In this document: positions 19,730 to 32,099 of the stretch, in pieces | Numbering within the stretch: position 1 is the stretch's first letter | How the letters are laid out: every line of letters starts with the position of its first letter | NCBI GenBank assembly: GCA_030710605.1 | Contig: CP092871.1 | Location: 65,057,887 to 65,121,886 of the forward strand | DNA: 64,000 bases | Reading direction: 5' to 3' | Source of the DNA: Cordylochernes scorpioides | Lineage: Eukaryota > Arthropoda > Arachnida > Pseudoscorpiones > Chernetidae | Translations under genes and position numbers: made by a program | The notes under the pieces: model-generated | Told to the model about the DNA's origin: nothing | The model's input: the letters and a program-made list of their open reading frames with translations, nothing else | Databases searched by the model: none

Positions 19730-21306
19730 TTGCCCTGTCAAGTGTACTCTGATGCATCTTTGCAAGGGATAGGAGGAGTACTGAAACAGCTCCATCTCTC
19801 TCCAGATGGAAACTCATATCCAGTACAATATTATAGCCGCACTCTGCGCAAATACGAGCGCAATTATACCATCACAGAATTAGAGTGTCTGGCCATAATT
19901 GAAACAGTAGATCGTTTCAAGGTCTATCTGGCGGGAAATTGTTTTACCATTTTCACCTATCATTGCGCCAACAGTGGCTTAAAAACATCAAAAATCCGAC
20001 AGGAAGACTCTTTCGATGGAGTTTGAGATTCTCAGTCTACGACTATCAGGTGAAATACATCGAAGGCACCAAACAACTAGAGGCTGACCTTTTATCCCGA
20101 AATCCGTTTTGTGGCCTTCTTGACGCCACGCAATTAAAAATGTACCAAAGCGAGCTTCGGGATAATCCCAAGTATGTTAACCAAATTTCAGGCCTGACTA
20201 CCGTCACCAGACGTGGTGTGAGCAAAATATTTGTTCCGCCATCCTTACGACCCACCATACTTAGAGAAGCCCACCAGAAATTCAACCACCCAGGAATTTC
20301 TCAATTGACTAGGATTATCTCCGCCCAATACTTTTGGAGCGGAATGTCGATAGACATTCGTGCCTTCGTTAAGAATTGTAACATCTGTCAAATGAGCAAA
20401 ACCCCAAAAGGACCGAAGTATGGAGAGTTGGGCGGATTGCCAGAATCCCCACTGCCATTCGATCTGGTCTCTATGGACACTATAGCCGGGTTTTCTAGAT
20501 ATGGAAGTGCAAAAAATTACCTGCATGTAGTAGTAGACCACGCGACTCGATTCGCATGGACATTTCCATCTCGTTCCACCAGTACGACCACATATATTCA
20601 AGTGATAAAAAAGGTGCTACAAAGTGGTTGTCCGAAGCGTCTCCTTACAGATAGAGCCCCTGCCTTTACATCACCGAGGTTTAGGAGATTTCTAATCTCC
20701 CATAACATCCAACCAATGCTCACTACAAGCAACCATCCACAAGCGAACGGTTTATCCGAACGTTTGAACGCAACCCTGACCGGAAAACTTAGGCTCCTCC
20801 ATCTTCAACATCCTATAGCTAGTTGGACTATGCTACAATCCAAAGTAGTTAAGGCATATAACGATACCCCTCATTCCGTCACGGGATTTCCCCCATCATA
20901 CCTTATGGACGGGTCCCTACCGAAAGAACTGTCACAACATCTAGATCCTTATCCATCAGTCACTGAATCTAGACGCCTAGCGTTACAAAGAACGAAGGAA
21001 CGTCATAAGATAGATAAGATCAGATTTGATAAAAATCACAGGTCCCCCGACTTTGAGGTAGGCGATCTAGTCCTTACCAAAATTTACCAACACCCCAATA
21101 CGGGCAAATTAGTGCCTTACTTCAGTGGACCATATGAGATAATTGAGGTGATATCTCCCTATACAGTTAGAATCAATAGACCTAATCAAGCTCTAAATTT
21201 AGACACGGAAATTATCCACGTAAATAAATTGAAACACTATTCCGAAGACATTAAGTACATCTTCACACCTCACTCAACAAACAACAACAATAGCGCGCCA
21301 AAATAA
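19730..21306 (+). CDS. pol: gypsy A2 RNase H (frameshifted) and intact integrase
   Basis: RNase H starts QVYSDASLQGIGG; a frameshift at about 19965 moves the end (WLKNIKNPTGRLFRW) into the frame that runs open to 21306. Integrase is complete: zinc domain HQKFNHPG with CNICQ, catalytic SMDTIAGF, LLTDRAPAFTS and NGLSERLNA, and the GPY/F module YFSGPYEIIEV near 21121. Unlike A1 there is no stop in the zinc domain. Ends with a Asn-rich tail before ORF3. Confidence 0.85.
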
Positions 21307-21885
21307 CATTTTAGTTACCATCATTTCTCACCTGAAATATTTGATGATAATTATAAGAATTATGCATCTACATTAAGTAACCCATTTAATCACATTAACC
21401 CCGATATTTTCTTAGATAATGACGAACCAACATTAACAGCCAGATACATTTCTACTCCTGACACACTCCCAAATATTGATATCCAATTAGAACCATCCCC
21501 GACAACGAAAATAGTGCTCCCATCCTCACCAACACTTAATCATACTCCGCAAATTAGCCCTCAATTCAGTGCTCCCCATATTAACTGTGATAATACGAAA
21601 TCGAAAATAGGTCAGTCATATGCAAAAATATGTTAGTACCGTTGCCCATAGTTAAATATTTTAATAGAATTAAACAATTCCAAATATTATTTCTATACCT
21701 CCTTACAATGGCGTTTTATTAACCCAAACGTCTCCATGACGATTATACATTTGCTGATTTATTTATTGCCGTCGTCCCGATTAGGACAAATACAATCAAT
21801 CTTAATTCATTGTCTTGAAGAGCTTTCGATGGTCCTTTGGAACACCTCCAAGGACTTCATTGATCACTCAGAAAAGGATGGTGAC
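21307..21885 (+). pseudogene. gypsy A2 ORF3, split by element C
   Basis: Same order as A1 ORF3: a hydrophilic Pro/Ser/Thr-rich part (about 21310-21600), a hydrophobic stretch (TIIHLLIYLLPSS near 21737) and an amphipathic tail (LIHCLEELSMVLWNTSKDFI near 21801), with stops near 21634 and in between. It is interrupted by gypsy C after GTGAC (21881-21885) and resumes at 43722, ending at a TAA at about 43757 after an acidic HDIKIDDPP. Confidence 0.55.
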
Positions 21886-22072
21886 TGTTACGTAGCGGTT
21901 GTGGTTTTCTATTAATTATATTTTATTAATTATTACCACCCTTTAATTGTAATATATTTTATTTACTACAAGCATGGCTGCCCTTGTTCTACGCTATATT
22001 TCTATATATCACAATTTTAATAAACATGGTCAAAAGTCAATAAAAATAACATAATAATCTTTTTATGTCACA
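21886..22072 (-). repeat. gypsy C 3' LTR
   Basis: 187 bp, TGTTACGTAG to TTTATGTCACA on the plus strand. By eye about seven substitutions and one indel separate it from the 43534-43721 copy. A strong minus-strand purine tract (22073-22110) precedes it. Confidence 0.9.
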
Positions 22073-22112
22073 TGTCCTTTTTTTTCTTTTTCTCCTTTTC
22101 TTCCCTTTTTCC

Positions 22113-22817
22113 TTAAAGATTCAACCCCACTGGGGGTTTAAATAGTCTTCCGCATCTGGTTCTAGTTGTGGCTGAAGTCTCCTCGCTCTGAGAAGATGTA
22201 GATGGTTGAGGGTCATGTTGTTCTTGCTTTTCTGGAGGACTTTCTTTTTCCGTAGGTCCTGATAAGGTACCAGCTGGACGTAGATCTCGTCGATTTCTTC
22301 TAAGAACTGATCCTTTGGTGTCCTCTAGAAGATAAGATCGGGGGTGAACTCCAGGGGCTATAACTTTAGCTGGGGACCATTGCTTCTCTTGTCTAACCAA
22401 CACAGACTGGCCGTTCTCCAATGAAGGGAGATCCCTTGCGTGTCGAATAAAATAAAACTTCATTCTGCTTTGGTTAGCTTCATGCTGTTTCCTGATGGAA
22501 TCTTCGCAAATTCTGCTCTCGTTCATCAGTGTTGTCTTCATAGGCAAAAAGAGTCTCTGCTTTCTCCCATACAACATGATAGCTGGAGATGGCAATGAGT
22601 TATGCTCAGTGTTTCTTAGAAGTAGTAGTGCCTGATATATATCCTGTTTACTTTGTTGACATTTGATGATGGTACTCTTTAAAGTCTGGATAGTTCGTTC
22701 GATCATGCCATTGGACTGTGGGAATCTTGGGCTCGATGTTGTGTGAGTCACATTCCATTCTTTGGCGAACTCCATCATCTCTTTGGATTGGAAGGGCGGT
22801 CCATTGTCAGTCATCAT
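22113..22817 (-). CDS. pol: gypsy C integrase, C-terminal half
   Basis: Starts in the catalytic core with TDNGPPFQSKEM and SNGMIERTIQTLK (second Asp and Glu), then an SH3-like end (NGQSVLVRQEKQWSPAKVI) and a charged tail ending LFKPPVGLNL. The reading continues without loss into 41146-41618 when the LINE D insertion is removed (GVPEI joins MMTDNG). The first catalytic Asp is in that other half. Confidence 0.9.
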   Translation of the reverse strand: MMTDNGPPFQSKEMMEFAKEWNVTHTTSSPRFPQSNGMIERTIQTLKSTIIKCQQSKQDIYQALLLLRNTEHNSLPSPAIMLYGRKQRLFLPMKTTLMNESRICEDSIRKQHEANQSRMKFYFIRHARDLPSLENGQSVLVRQEKQWSPAKVIAPGVHPRSYLLEDTKGSVLRRNRRDLRPAGTLSGPTEKESPPEKQEQHDPQPSTSSQSEETSATTRTRCGRLFKPPVGLNL

Positions 22818-22892
22818 GATCTCGGGGACTCAACAACAACAACAACAAAAAGCCTTTATTGGGGCCACTCGCCCTATACAGGATTCGCCAGT

Positions 22893-24563
22893 TCACAAGG
22901 GATAGGGAGAACACTGTGAGGCCTTTTTCCGGGATATAGTCTTGTGGAATCCAAATATCGCCATCGCTATATACCTATTCCTTGATATTTCATTAATCAG
23001 TGCCGGAAATGAAGGACAAAGTTGCCCCGTTTTATCATTTAATTTTCGTCTTTCCTCAGACAGAGCAGCACAATCAAATAAGTAATGCAACATCTCCGTT
23101 GTTATTCCTGATCCACAGAAAGTGCATTTCAGGTCTTCACGCCTCAATAAAATCAAATGGTGTTCTCTGAAAAAAATTGAAAGGGTTCTAAATTGTGCAA
23201 TTAATCTGATGATAGGAAAAGGGAGTTCAGTTAAGAAGTATTCTTCGGTGGTAAAGGTTGTATATATGTCTCTATAGTGGGAATATAACTTTGATTGGGT
23301 TATTCTTGTTAGGTCGTTTTGTATTGTTTGCTCTATCGCAGTTCTTAATATTCCAGGGATAGCATTCCTTAGTGAGTCAGGATCATTACAATAAGTAAGC
23401 CACGAGGATCCGTTATTATTAAGTAAATTGCTTAATTGTTTTATAAAACCGATGGGCGCACCTGTAGCACAGGATAATTGCCTCATTCTAGTTAAACAAA
23501 TTCGAGGCAGTCTATTTGTATCCATACTCAGCACCCTCAGCCAATATTTCAAGGTCAATTTCAGAGCTGTTATTATTAATGAGACGCGGCCTGTTTCTGG
23601 TCTTATTATGTATCCTGGTGTATATCTAGGCAAATTCAAAAACCTACGAATAAATGTATCTTGTATATGGTCTAATAAATCTTTATACTCTGTTGCCCAA
23701 ATTGGAGCAGCATACATCAAAACAGCCATCACAATTGAGTCAAACAGTTTCATTGCAGAGTTTAGTGAATTAATTTTTGATTTCTCCAATATTGGGGTTG
23801 TAGCATTTATTGCCGCAAGTGCTTTTCCTTTGAAAAAGTTTGCGGCTTGAGTGGTTTTAGTTGTACTGACCAGAGGGTATCCCAAGTAGATATATCTTCT
23901 TGTTACCATCAGAGGTTTACCATTCCAGTACCATCTATCTTCTCTTGAGGGTTTACCACCATTGCGAAATACCATAACCTTTGATTTGGACTCGTTCAGT
24001 GTCATTTCGTTCACACCAAGATATTCCTTCAATATATTAATCTTTTTTTGGAGGTTTACCCTCGACTCCCCTATAATAGCAATATCATCTGCGTACATCA
24101 GCAGGTGAACATCACCAAATTCCGGAAGGTATACACTCGTCAGATCTGAGTTGTCATACATTTTAATCAGGTCCGTCATGAATAATATAAAAAGTAATGG
24201 CGATAGTGGCTCTCCTTGTAAAACGCCCGAATGTATCTTAATATTTTCTGTAATTGAACCCCTCCATCTGACTGCCACAGTCGCCTGTTCGTAGTAATTT
24301 CTAATTGCATGTATAAATTGATAGCTTACGCCCAGATTGGTTAATTTCTTCCAGAGTAATGAGTGAGGAACTGTGTCAAATGCTTTTCTCAAATCAACAA
24401 AAAATACATATAATTTTCCTCTCTTTTTCCTCAGTGAAAGTTGTATTAGAGAGGTCAATGTGAATATCAGGTCCACACACGATCGGCCCCTTCGGTAACC
24501 CGCCTGATTTTCTGGAATGACGTTTCTTCTTTCTACCCATTCATTCAGTCTTGATCTTAGTAT
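22893..24563 (-). CDS. LINE D reverse transcriptase, C-terminal part
   Basis: RT from SRLNEWVERRNVIPENQAG onwards with the catalytic box LLMYADDIAI near 24085, thumb region and a C-terminal zinc-like motif CTFCGSGITTEMLHYLFDC near 23090-23150, ending KASQCSPYPL. No break in this segment. The N-terminal RT residues are in 41026-41145. Together they give an RT that lacks its endonuclease because of 5' truncation. Confidence 0.9.
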   Translation of the reverse strand: MLRSRLNEWVERRNVIPENQAGYRRGRSCVDLIFTLTSLIQLSLRKKRGKLYVFFVDLRKAFDTVPHSLLWKKLTNLGVSYQFIHAIRNYYEQATVAVRWRGSITENIKIHSGVLQGEPLSPLLFILFMTDLIKMYDNSDLTSVYLPEFGDVHLLMYADDIAIIGESRVNLQKKINILKEYLGVNEMTLNESKSKVMVFRNGGKPSREDRWYWNGKPLMVTRRYIYLGYPLVSTTKTTQAANFFKGKALAAINATTPILEKSKINSLNSAMKLFDSIVMAVLMYAAPIWATEYKDLLDHIQDTFIRRFLNLPRYTPGYIIRPETGRVSLIITALKLTLKYWLRVLSMDTNRLPRICLTRMRQLSCATGAPIGFIKQLSNLLNNNGSSWLTYCNDPDSLRNAIPGILRTAIEQTIQNDLTRITQSKLYSHYRDIYTTFTTEEYFLTELPFPIIRLIAQFRTLSIFFREHHLILLRREDLKCTFCGSGITTEMLHYLFDCAALSEERRKLNDKTGQLCPSFPALINEISRNRYIAMAIFGFHKTISRKKASQCSPYPL

Positions 24564-24784
24564 TGTTGGCTTCCGTAGGCGTTTCTTACTGGGAAAAAGA
24601 AAGAGAGGATTCAATGAAATAATTAAGTAGCCTTTATTAAAACAAAATCATAATAGTGAACAACACATATAACAGAGAGTACCGTCGTCTTCCGGGTATT
24701 CCTTCTACTGGGGAGCTCGGATTCTATATTCTGCGCGTTTATAATCTGTTTATCTGTGGCTCTCTGGTCGGGATGGCGCCTACA
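24564..24784 (-). repeat. gypsy E 3' LTR
   Basis: TGTTGGCTTC to GGCGCCTACA on the plus strand. On the minus strand it starts TGTAGGCGCC, and the TAG in this start is the pol stop codon. A minus-strand AATAAA lies near 24632. Confidence 0.95.
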
Positions 24785-27700
24785 TTCGGCCATTCCTGGA
24801 TTTCAATCGTCCTCGATTGAACCTTGCGTTGCAGGAACGTCGTGGGTTGCGTCGGGGGGTATCTTCTACTTCTGGCTCCTCGTCCGGACTTTCTTCTGTA
24901 GCTGAATCATCTTCTTCACTGTGCCAAGACTTCAGTTGACTGATATGGGCCGTTGTCGTGTAGAACCGTCCACTGGTTCTTTCGCTTAACTGAGTCACTC
25001 TATACGTGTCGCTTGGCAGAACCTCGGTAATTATCAAAGGTCCTCGATATTTGGGTTGTGCCTTGGTTGGTTCACACCGTCATTTTGGGTACATGCCTCA
25101 TCACTACAATTTCTCCTACTTCGAATTGGATTGTACGGCACTTCTTCTTATCGTAGTATGTCTTCATAATTTCTTGTTTATTCTCAATTTGGGTTCTCAC
25201 ACTCTCTTGAATTCTATCCGGCTCGGTCCATGGGTCCACGTCTTCGTCGGCTAATATTCTAAGTATCCCATCGTGGAATCGAGGGGAATAGCCGTGGAGT
25301 GTTTCGAACGGTGTTTTATTCGTCGTCTTGTTCACCGCATTGTTCAGGTCTCGCTCTACCTCCTTGATCTTCAGGTCCCAATCCTTCCGTCGCGGATCCT
25401 CGATACTGGTTGCTATAGTGGACAATACTGTTCGGTTCACTCTTTCGACCATCCCGTTCCCTTGCGGATGTTTCGTAGAGTTCAGAGTATGATGTATTCC
25501 ATTTCCTCGACAGAATTCTTCAAATTGCCTTGAGGTAAAACATGACCCTCTGTCGCTGATGATCTTGTCGGGTAGTCCGAAATCATTCACAAAACTTTTC
25601 ATTACCTTCAGGACGTTCTGCGTCGATGTATTCCTTACAGGGCTTAATCGGACAAATCTTGTCAGATTATCGACAATCACTAAAAGTTCCTGGTTACCTT
25701 TTGTACTTCTCACGAAGGGGCCTACGTGGTCCATGTGTACGATGGAAAACGGTCTCTTGCCTGACTTAATGGGATGTAGGAAGCCTTGTTGTTTTCCACC
25801 GGGAACTTTGTTAAATAGACACTCGAGACACATAGCCACATTGCGTCGAACGTACCTCTTCATTGAAGGAAACCAGTACAATTCTTTAATTTTGTTGACA
25901 GTCCTATCAGTCGCAAAATGTCCCATTAGATCATGGAATTTGACAACTAACCTTTTACTCATACTTTTGGGTATAACATACAGGGCTCGTTCCTCTTCTC
26001 CATTTTTCACCATGCGGAAAAGTCTGCCTCCTTTGTAGCTGTAGTCGTTAATTCTATTTTGTTCTCCTACTGTCCTATCACACGGGTCCTTTCGAAAGAT
26101 CTGGATCAGGTCTCTCAATTCAGGGTCGGAATGCTGAATCATCAAGATTTGTTCTTCCAGTGTGATTGTGAGGCACACTTCAAGGTTTTTCTCCACGATT
26201 TCCTCCATCGTGTCTCTAGGGTCGTCGACTGGAGCTCTACTCATTCCGTCTACGTGGGCCATCTTCTCCCCTGGTTTATGTCGAATTTCGAAATCGTATT
26301 CCTGAATCAGATTGTACCATCGCGCTATCTGAGGATTTGTAGTCTTCTTCGCGTTCATGTAGACCAGTGCTTGGAAATCTGTAACCACTGTAAACTTGAT
26401 TCCTACGATGAACTGACGTAGTCGATCCAAGGTCCACACTATCGCCATCAGCTCCAATCTGCTTGAGTGGTACATCTTCTCGGCCTCTGTTGTCTTCTTG
26501 CTCACACAGTAGACCAAGCGCCATTTGCAGTCTTCGTCCATCTGTAGCACCATTCCTGCTAATCCCTCAGCACTCGCATCGCAATGTACTTCTGTCTTGA
26601 GTTCAGGGTTGTAATGAGGTAGTACCGGATATTCGACCAGATCCTTTCGTAGTCCTCCAAATGACCTTCGCTGTTCTTCCTTCCATTCAAATTGTGAACC
26701 TTTCTTCGTAAGTCTGCTTAGCGGTTCTGCTTTCCTCGCGAAGTCCTTTACAAATCGTCTGAAGAAGTTCGTCAGTCCCAGAAAGCGTCGTATGTCGTGG
26801 ACATTCTTGGGTTCTGGAAATTCTTCTATCGCCTTGATCTTTCTTGGGCCTGGCTTAAGTCCGCCTGTACTGATGACATACCCTAAGAACTCAACTTCCC
26901 TCCTTCCGAACTCACATTTGGAGGGTTTCAGTGTCAACTTCGCTGATCTTATTCTTTCGAGGACTTCCCTCAACCTTTCGATCATCTCCCGCCAATCCTT
27001 TGCCGGGATAATCACGTCGTCGAGATAGCAGAATGCCTTCTTGTTCAGCAGCGGACCTAGGACAGTGTGCATCAGTCTTTGGAATTCAGCTGGTGCGTTG
27101 GCGAGTCCAAAAATCATCCTTTCGAATTGACCTGTATCATCTGGGGTGATGAATGCTGTCTTTAATTTTGCCTTATCGGTCAGTGGTATCTGCAGATATC
27201 CATGCGCCAGGTCCAGAGTGGTGAAGAATTTCGCATTCCTTAGGCCTTCCAGAAGGTCGTCTATCCTTGGTAATGGGAACTTGTCCTTAACTGTTTGAAT
27301 GTTGAGTCTCCTATAATCTACCACCAGACGATGATCTCCAGTTTTCTTCCTCACAAGTAGGACGGGACTAGCGTAGGGTGATCTAGTTTCCGTGACTATT
27401 CCATTGTCCTTCCACTCTCTGACAATCTCCCTGATTGCTTCGCGTTCACTTGCAGTCGTCTTGTACGGTCTCAGACAGACTGGCTTGCTTCCATCAACCT
27501 CCTTAATGTCCATCTTGGTAACATCGGTGCACCCTAATTCCTCCATGCCAAAAGCGAAACAGTCTCTATACTCGTTTACTACATCTAGGATTTCTTGTCT
27601 CTCTTTCGAAGTCAGAGAATGATTGACGTTGATGTCCTCAGGCAGTATGGGGCGCTTACGTTTCATTTGGTCTTGTCCTTCCCTCTTCTCTTCATTTTTA

Positions 27701-29676
27701 GTCTGAAACGAATCCTCTGCGACGTCCAGGTTAACAACAATATCATCAAGGTTCAGTAGTTCAACTCGCCCTACACATTGGTTCTTCCTTACTCTCAACT
27801 TGCCCTTGCCAGTTGAGATGATGGGTACGGTCGTCTTTCCATCGACCACTTCCAATAGGGAATCGACACAGGCGTCATCTACTCCTGTGAACAATACATA
27901 TCCGTCCTTTACCTCGTCTGTGATTGCACTTGTAAAGTTAATGGAGTCGCTCTCCAACTGAACAGTTTCGGTTGCTCTCAGTTCGATGCGACGCGACTTG
28001 ATTTCTTCTTGCAGATTAGCAAACGGAAATTCGGATGAATAGCCAATATGCAAGTTTTTACCAATTCTGGCGAAGGATACGTAGGGCAGATCTGTCCATG
28101 TTCTTCCAATTAATAGGTCATAGGGTTGGGCATCATCGTTGACAACGAATACAGTGATTTCCCTTCCGACGATGCCATCAATCTCCAGGTCGACTGTCGT
28201 CTTCCCAACGGTCCTGGCAGCTGGTGCAGTCTGGTTACCGATGCCGTACAGACTAGTCGAGTCTGGTTCGATGTCGACGCTGATCCTCCTTGCGACCGAT
28301 TCTCTCATTAGACAACTGCTGCTCCCGGTGTCTATCATTGCCTTCACGGTTTCCTTGTTGTCGATCTTGACATCCTTCAAATATACATCTGGCGGGACAG
28401 TCTCCAGTCCTTCGACTTCCAGGTTGGCTACTTTTAGTCCTTCTTTGGGTCTTGTGCAATTCCTTTCCTTGTGTCCCGTTTGACCGCATCCTCGGCATGT
28501 CAACGTAGTCCTGGGTGCTGGGCAGTCTCTGGCAATGTGTCCAAACTGATTGCAGTTGAAGCACTTCGGTTCTCCCTTGTCGTTTCTGATCGTACGGTTG
28601 ACCATTCTCCTCAAGGTGTTAGGGTACGTTTCACTGATTTCGTTCCTTGCAGCGTCTTGACCCGAAACATTCGTTCCTTGTTTAGTCTCTTTAACTTCGC
28701 TTTGGTTGGGGAATCTCGCAGATTTCTGCTGAAACGACGGTGGTATGAGGTGTTTCGCATTCCAATGCGGAGGTTCCATCTCGGTGCGAACATTTTCATA
28801 CTCGTCCAGTTTATCCGCCAACTCATCTGGGTTGTTTAACTTGGTCCAATCGTCAATGAGATGATTACGCAGCACATTTGGAACTTTTTTCTTTAGCTGG
28901 TTAGTGACGGACAAATCCTTTAGGGCGTCGAAATTTTCCACGTTCATTCCTTCGATCCATTCGTTGAAATATCCTCGCAATTCGAAAGCGAAGTCTCTCC
29001 AGGAACCCTTTTGAGATCTCTCGTGCTTCTCGAATTTTTGTCTGAATTGTTCGGGGCTCAACTTGTACCGTTTTAGGAGCAACCTTTTCACGAACCTATA
29101 ATCGCCGCTTTGTTCTTCTGTCTCCCGAGCGATTAATTGAGTCATTTCGTAAGGTAGCAATCCTAGGAGGCTGAACGCCCATTGGTCTTCATCCAATCCT
29201 AGTCGCTTTGCCTGTCTTTCGAAAAGAATTAGGTAAAAACTCAAATCATTGTCCTTCGACTCGTACTTGGGCATCAGTTTACGTATCTCGTAATGTGCGT
29301 CATTGCTGGTACTTCGAGACGTATCGTTGTTTCCGCGTGTAGTCTGGATGCGCAGCTTCTCAAGCTCGAATTCCATTAACCTTCAGTGAAGAGCAGTTCT
29401 ACTTAACTCCATTACCATTTGTTCTTTTCGTTCCCGTTCGATTCGTTCCCGATCCTCGATTCGTTTCCGATCCTCGATTCGTTCCCGCTCCTCGATTCGT
29501 TCCCGATCCTCGATCAGAGTCTCCAACAGTTGCTTTGCGAATTCTTCTTCGTAAGATTGGCTATTCAAAATAAGGTGTTTTAAGTCGACGATCCTGCTCT
29601 CTGGCGGTACTACCTCGCCGAGTTCATACGCCAACTTGCTCAAATCGCATTTCCTTACTTTCGCTAAATAAGTCAT
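24780..29676 (-). CDS. gag-pol: gypsy E gag-pol, nearly intact
   Basis: One long frame from the ATG at 29676 (MTYLAKVRKCDL) with two defects: a TGA at 29383-29385 and a one-base frameshift near 25080. Gag: charged N-terminus with an Arg/Glu-rich repeat, a SCAN-like capsid region, two knuckles (CFNCNQFGHIARDC, CRGCGQTGHKERNC). Pol: protease AMIDTGSSSCLM, RT with RLVVDYRRLN and CYLDD, RNase H HCDASAEGLAG, integrase zinc domain HDLMGHF with CLEC, core HMDHVGPF, ISDRGSCFTS, GNGMVERVNR. After the frameshift the tail (24780-25080) carries PKYRGPLIITEVL and an acidic, basic end. Gag and Pol share one frame. Confidence 0.93.
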
Positions 29677-29814
29677 GTTTTTCAAAAGGAAAGATAAACA
29701 AAGCAAAAAATTTTAAAATAAACAAATAAAACTGACTAAACCAGATACGTACTGTTTCAATTATTTCTTTAAACGAAATCAACTTTTCTTTAGTAATTTT
29801 GAGACAATACTTTT

Positions 29815-29955
29815 TTTTTTTTTACCGCGATACTTTGCGATAATACTTTTTATCGAGATGATTTTGCAATAATACTTTTACCGCGATACTTTGCGATAAT
29901 ACTTTTATCGAGATGACTTGCAATAATACTTTTATCGCGATACTTTGCGATAATA
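29815..29955 (-). repeat. 27-bp minisatellite in gypsy E leader, left part
   Basis: Alternating 27-bp units TACTTTTATCGAGATGACTT... and TACTTTTATCGCGATACTTT..., each ending in GATAA or AATAA. The array lies between 5' LTR and gag of E and is cut by the composite transposon, resuming at 40522. Confidence 0.9.
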
Positions 29956-31108
29956 CAGGGTGATCCAAAAGTCCCGCACAACTTTAAAAATTAATAACTC
30001 CGCGAATATTTGCGCTAGAGCAATGCGGTAAACACCATTGTGTTCAGAATGCAATGGGATTTTTTATGGCAAATATTGAAAATTTCGAAATTGATTTTAG
30101 TTACAATTTCATTCCCTAGATGGCGCTGTACCAGAATCAGAAATTCAGCGGCCAAATTGTTCGATTAATTGAAAAATATAACTGATCGACACGTATTTTT
30201 CCTTTTTGTATACCAGGAAAGAATCCTAATAATATCTAATCGTTAATTAATAAAGCACCATTTCGCCAAAAGTTAGAAGAAATGGTTAACGATTTTTAAA
30301 TACAATCTGAGATATGTAAAATAGGTATATGCAAATTAAAACATGTAGCAAAAAATATTTATATTTTTGATAGAGTTTTGTCAAATATATTGAATGTTTG
30401 AAAAACATAGCTGAATTCAATACACGATTTTTTGAAATGTTAATATAGTACCAAAAATTATGATGGTACTACTAATAGGATTTCTTGCTATAAGGAATGT
30501 GTAATTTCTTGAATAATTGGCGACACTCGACTATTAACTGGAAATTTGTCATGATCCAACAAATGAAATATAGATGGGAGTGACAAAATACATTTGTCGT
30601 ACTTTATTCTAAATATCCTATGGGCTTGTCAAATGTTATCATTGTTTATTATACTGTACACGATTTTTAAAAATGTATCCCCTCAAATAAATATAATTTT
30701 TAAATCAACCTTTTGCGTTGAAAAACGTGGTAGTAAAATCATTTTGTATTATTTTTTTTTTGCCCAAAATTTCTAAAGGTGGGGGGTTACAGAGAATATT
30801 CCTTATGCTATTTCTTTTAATGAGCGAAAAGCGATAAATTAAACATAAGGGGTAAAATTGTGTGTAGAGTGTTATTCGAGAAGTTATAACACTTTGGTCT
30901 GCACGAGATAATATAAGATATAAGCAAATGACAAACAAACAAAAATTACTGTTCACAAATAAAAAAGAGACAAGATATGAGGACAGAATTTATTTACCCA
31001 TAACCCAACACAAAGAGCTTCAAAATATTGGTAGATAATATAATACATGGACGCTTTTATAACACATGAGGTAACTTGTCTCTTGGAGGCCTTGTCTCTT
31101 GTATTAGA
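29956..31108 (-). repeat. left arm terminal region
   Basis: Noncoding 1.15 kb between the transposon end and the transposase stop, matching the reverse complement of 39362-40521 with only scattered differences over the stretches compared. The outermost 85 bases differ at one position (GTCCCG against GACCCG). Confidence 0.85.
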
Positions 31109-32040
31109 TCACAATCCTTGCTCAATGTTGCGCCCTTCATTCTCAAACACCGCCTGCAGACGATAGATGACAGATTGGACAGCATTAAATAACATATCTG
31201 TTGAAATTGATGAAACGTGCCGTCTGATAGAAGCCTTCAACATGGCCAATGTGGTATGCCGGCATCGATAAACACGCGACTTAATGTACCCCCATATCCA
31301 AAAATCGCAAGGCGTCAAGTCTGGTGATCTTGAAGGCCACTGGTGTATAAAGTGGCGACTTATCACACGATCTTCACCGAACGTATCCTTCAGCAATTGT
31401 TTGGCACCGCGGGAGATATGAGGAGGTCCTCCATATTGCATGAATGGGCATTTCTGTAAAAATCCAAGGGTTTTCTGTTGCCGAAATGCGGCTGTTTTGA
31501 GTGTTGACTTCTCCATTTAGAGAAAAGTGAGCTTCATCTGTCCACAGAACATTCGACAGCCAGTTTTCATCAATATCAATTTGCCGGAAAACCCATGCAG
31601 CAAATTCTTGACGCTTCTCAAAATCGCCGACTTTTAGCTCGTGAAATCTTTGAATTTTGTACGGGTATTTTTTAAGAAAAATTCTTAGAGCTCTCCAAAC
31701 TGTTCCATACGAAATCCCCGTTTGTCGAGAAACTTGTCGAGCACTTACTTCTCCATACGTGGATAACGTTTCAATAGCTTCAACATTCTGCGAAATCGTA
31801 ACAGCCACTGACTTGCGTGTCGATGGTCTTCCACTCCGAGGTTTTGCTTCCAGAGATCCAGTCTTCTCAAAATTTTTTATCATTCTCCTTAGAGAGTAGC
31901 AACTCATGGGTCCTTTACCTCTTCGAATACCTTTAAAGTTACGAAACGCTCGTAAAGCTTCAGTGGAAGATTCTGAATTGCAATAATAAAATTTCACCAA
32001 GAGTACTTTATCCTGTAGTGACGGCATCCCAGAGTAAAAT
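31109..32040 (-). pseudogene. left-arm IS630-type transposase with internal deletion
   Basis: Likely start MPSLQDKVLLVKFYYCNSES at about 32028. N-terminal DUF4817-type helix-turn-helix (SCYSLRRMIKNFEKTGS), a second HTH (SARQVSRQTGISYGTVWRAL), then NVLWTDEAHFSLNG with the first catalytic Asp. About 240 bp are missing compared with the right arm (junction near 31445), and the second catalytic Asp is Tyr (MQYGGPPH). The third block SPDLTPCDFW is present. Inactive. Confidence 0.9.
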
Positions 32041-32099
32041 AAATGATCAGGGATAGTTGAATTTTTCAAATGAATTAAAATAAACATAATCGATATATG

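Noticed and set aside
24564-24614. N-terminal extension of the LINE D ORF to 24614
   Set aside because: Those codons are in the gypsy E LTR.
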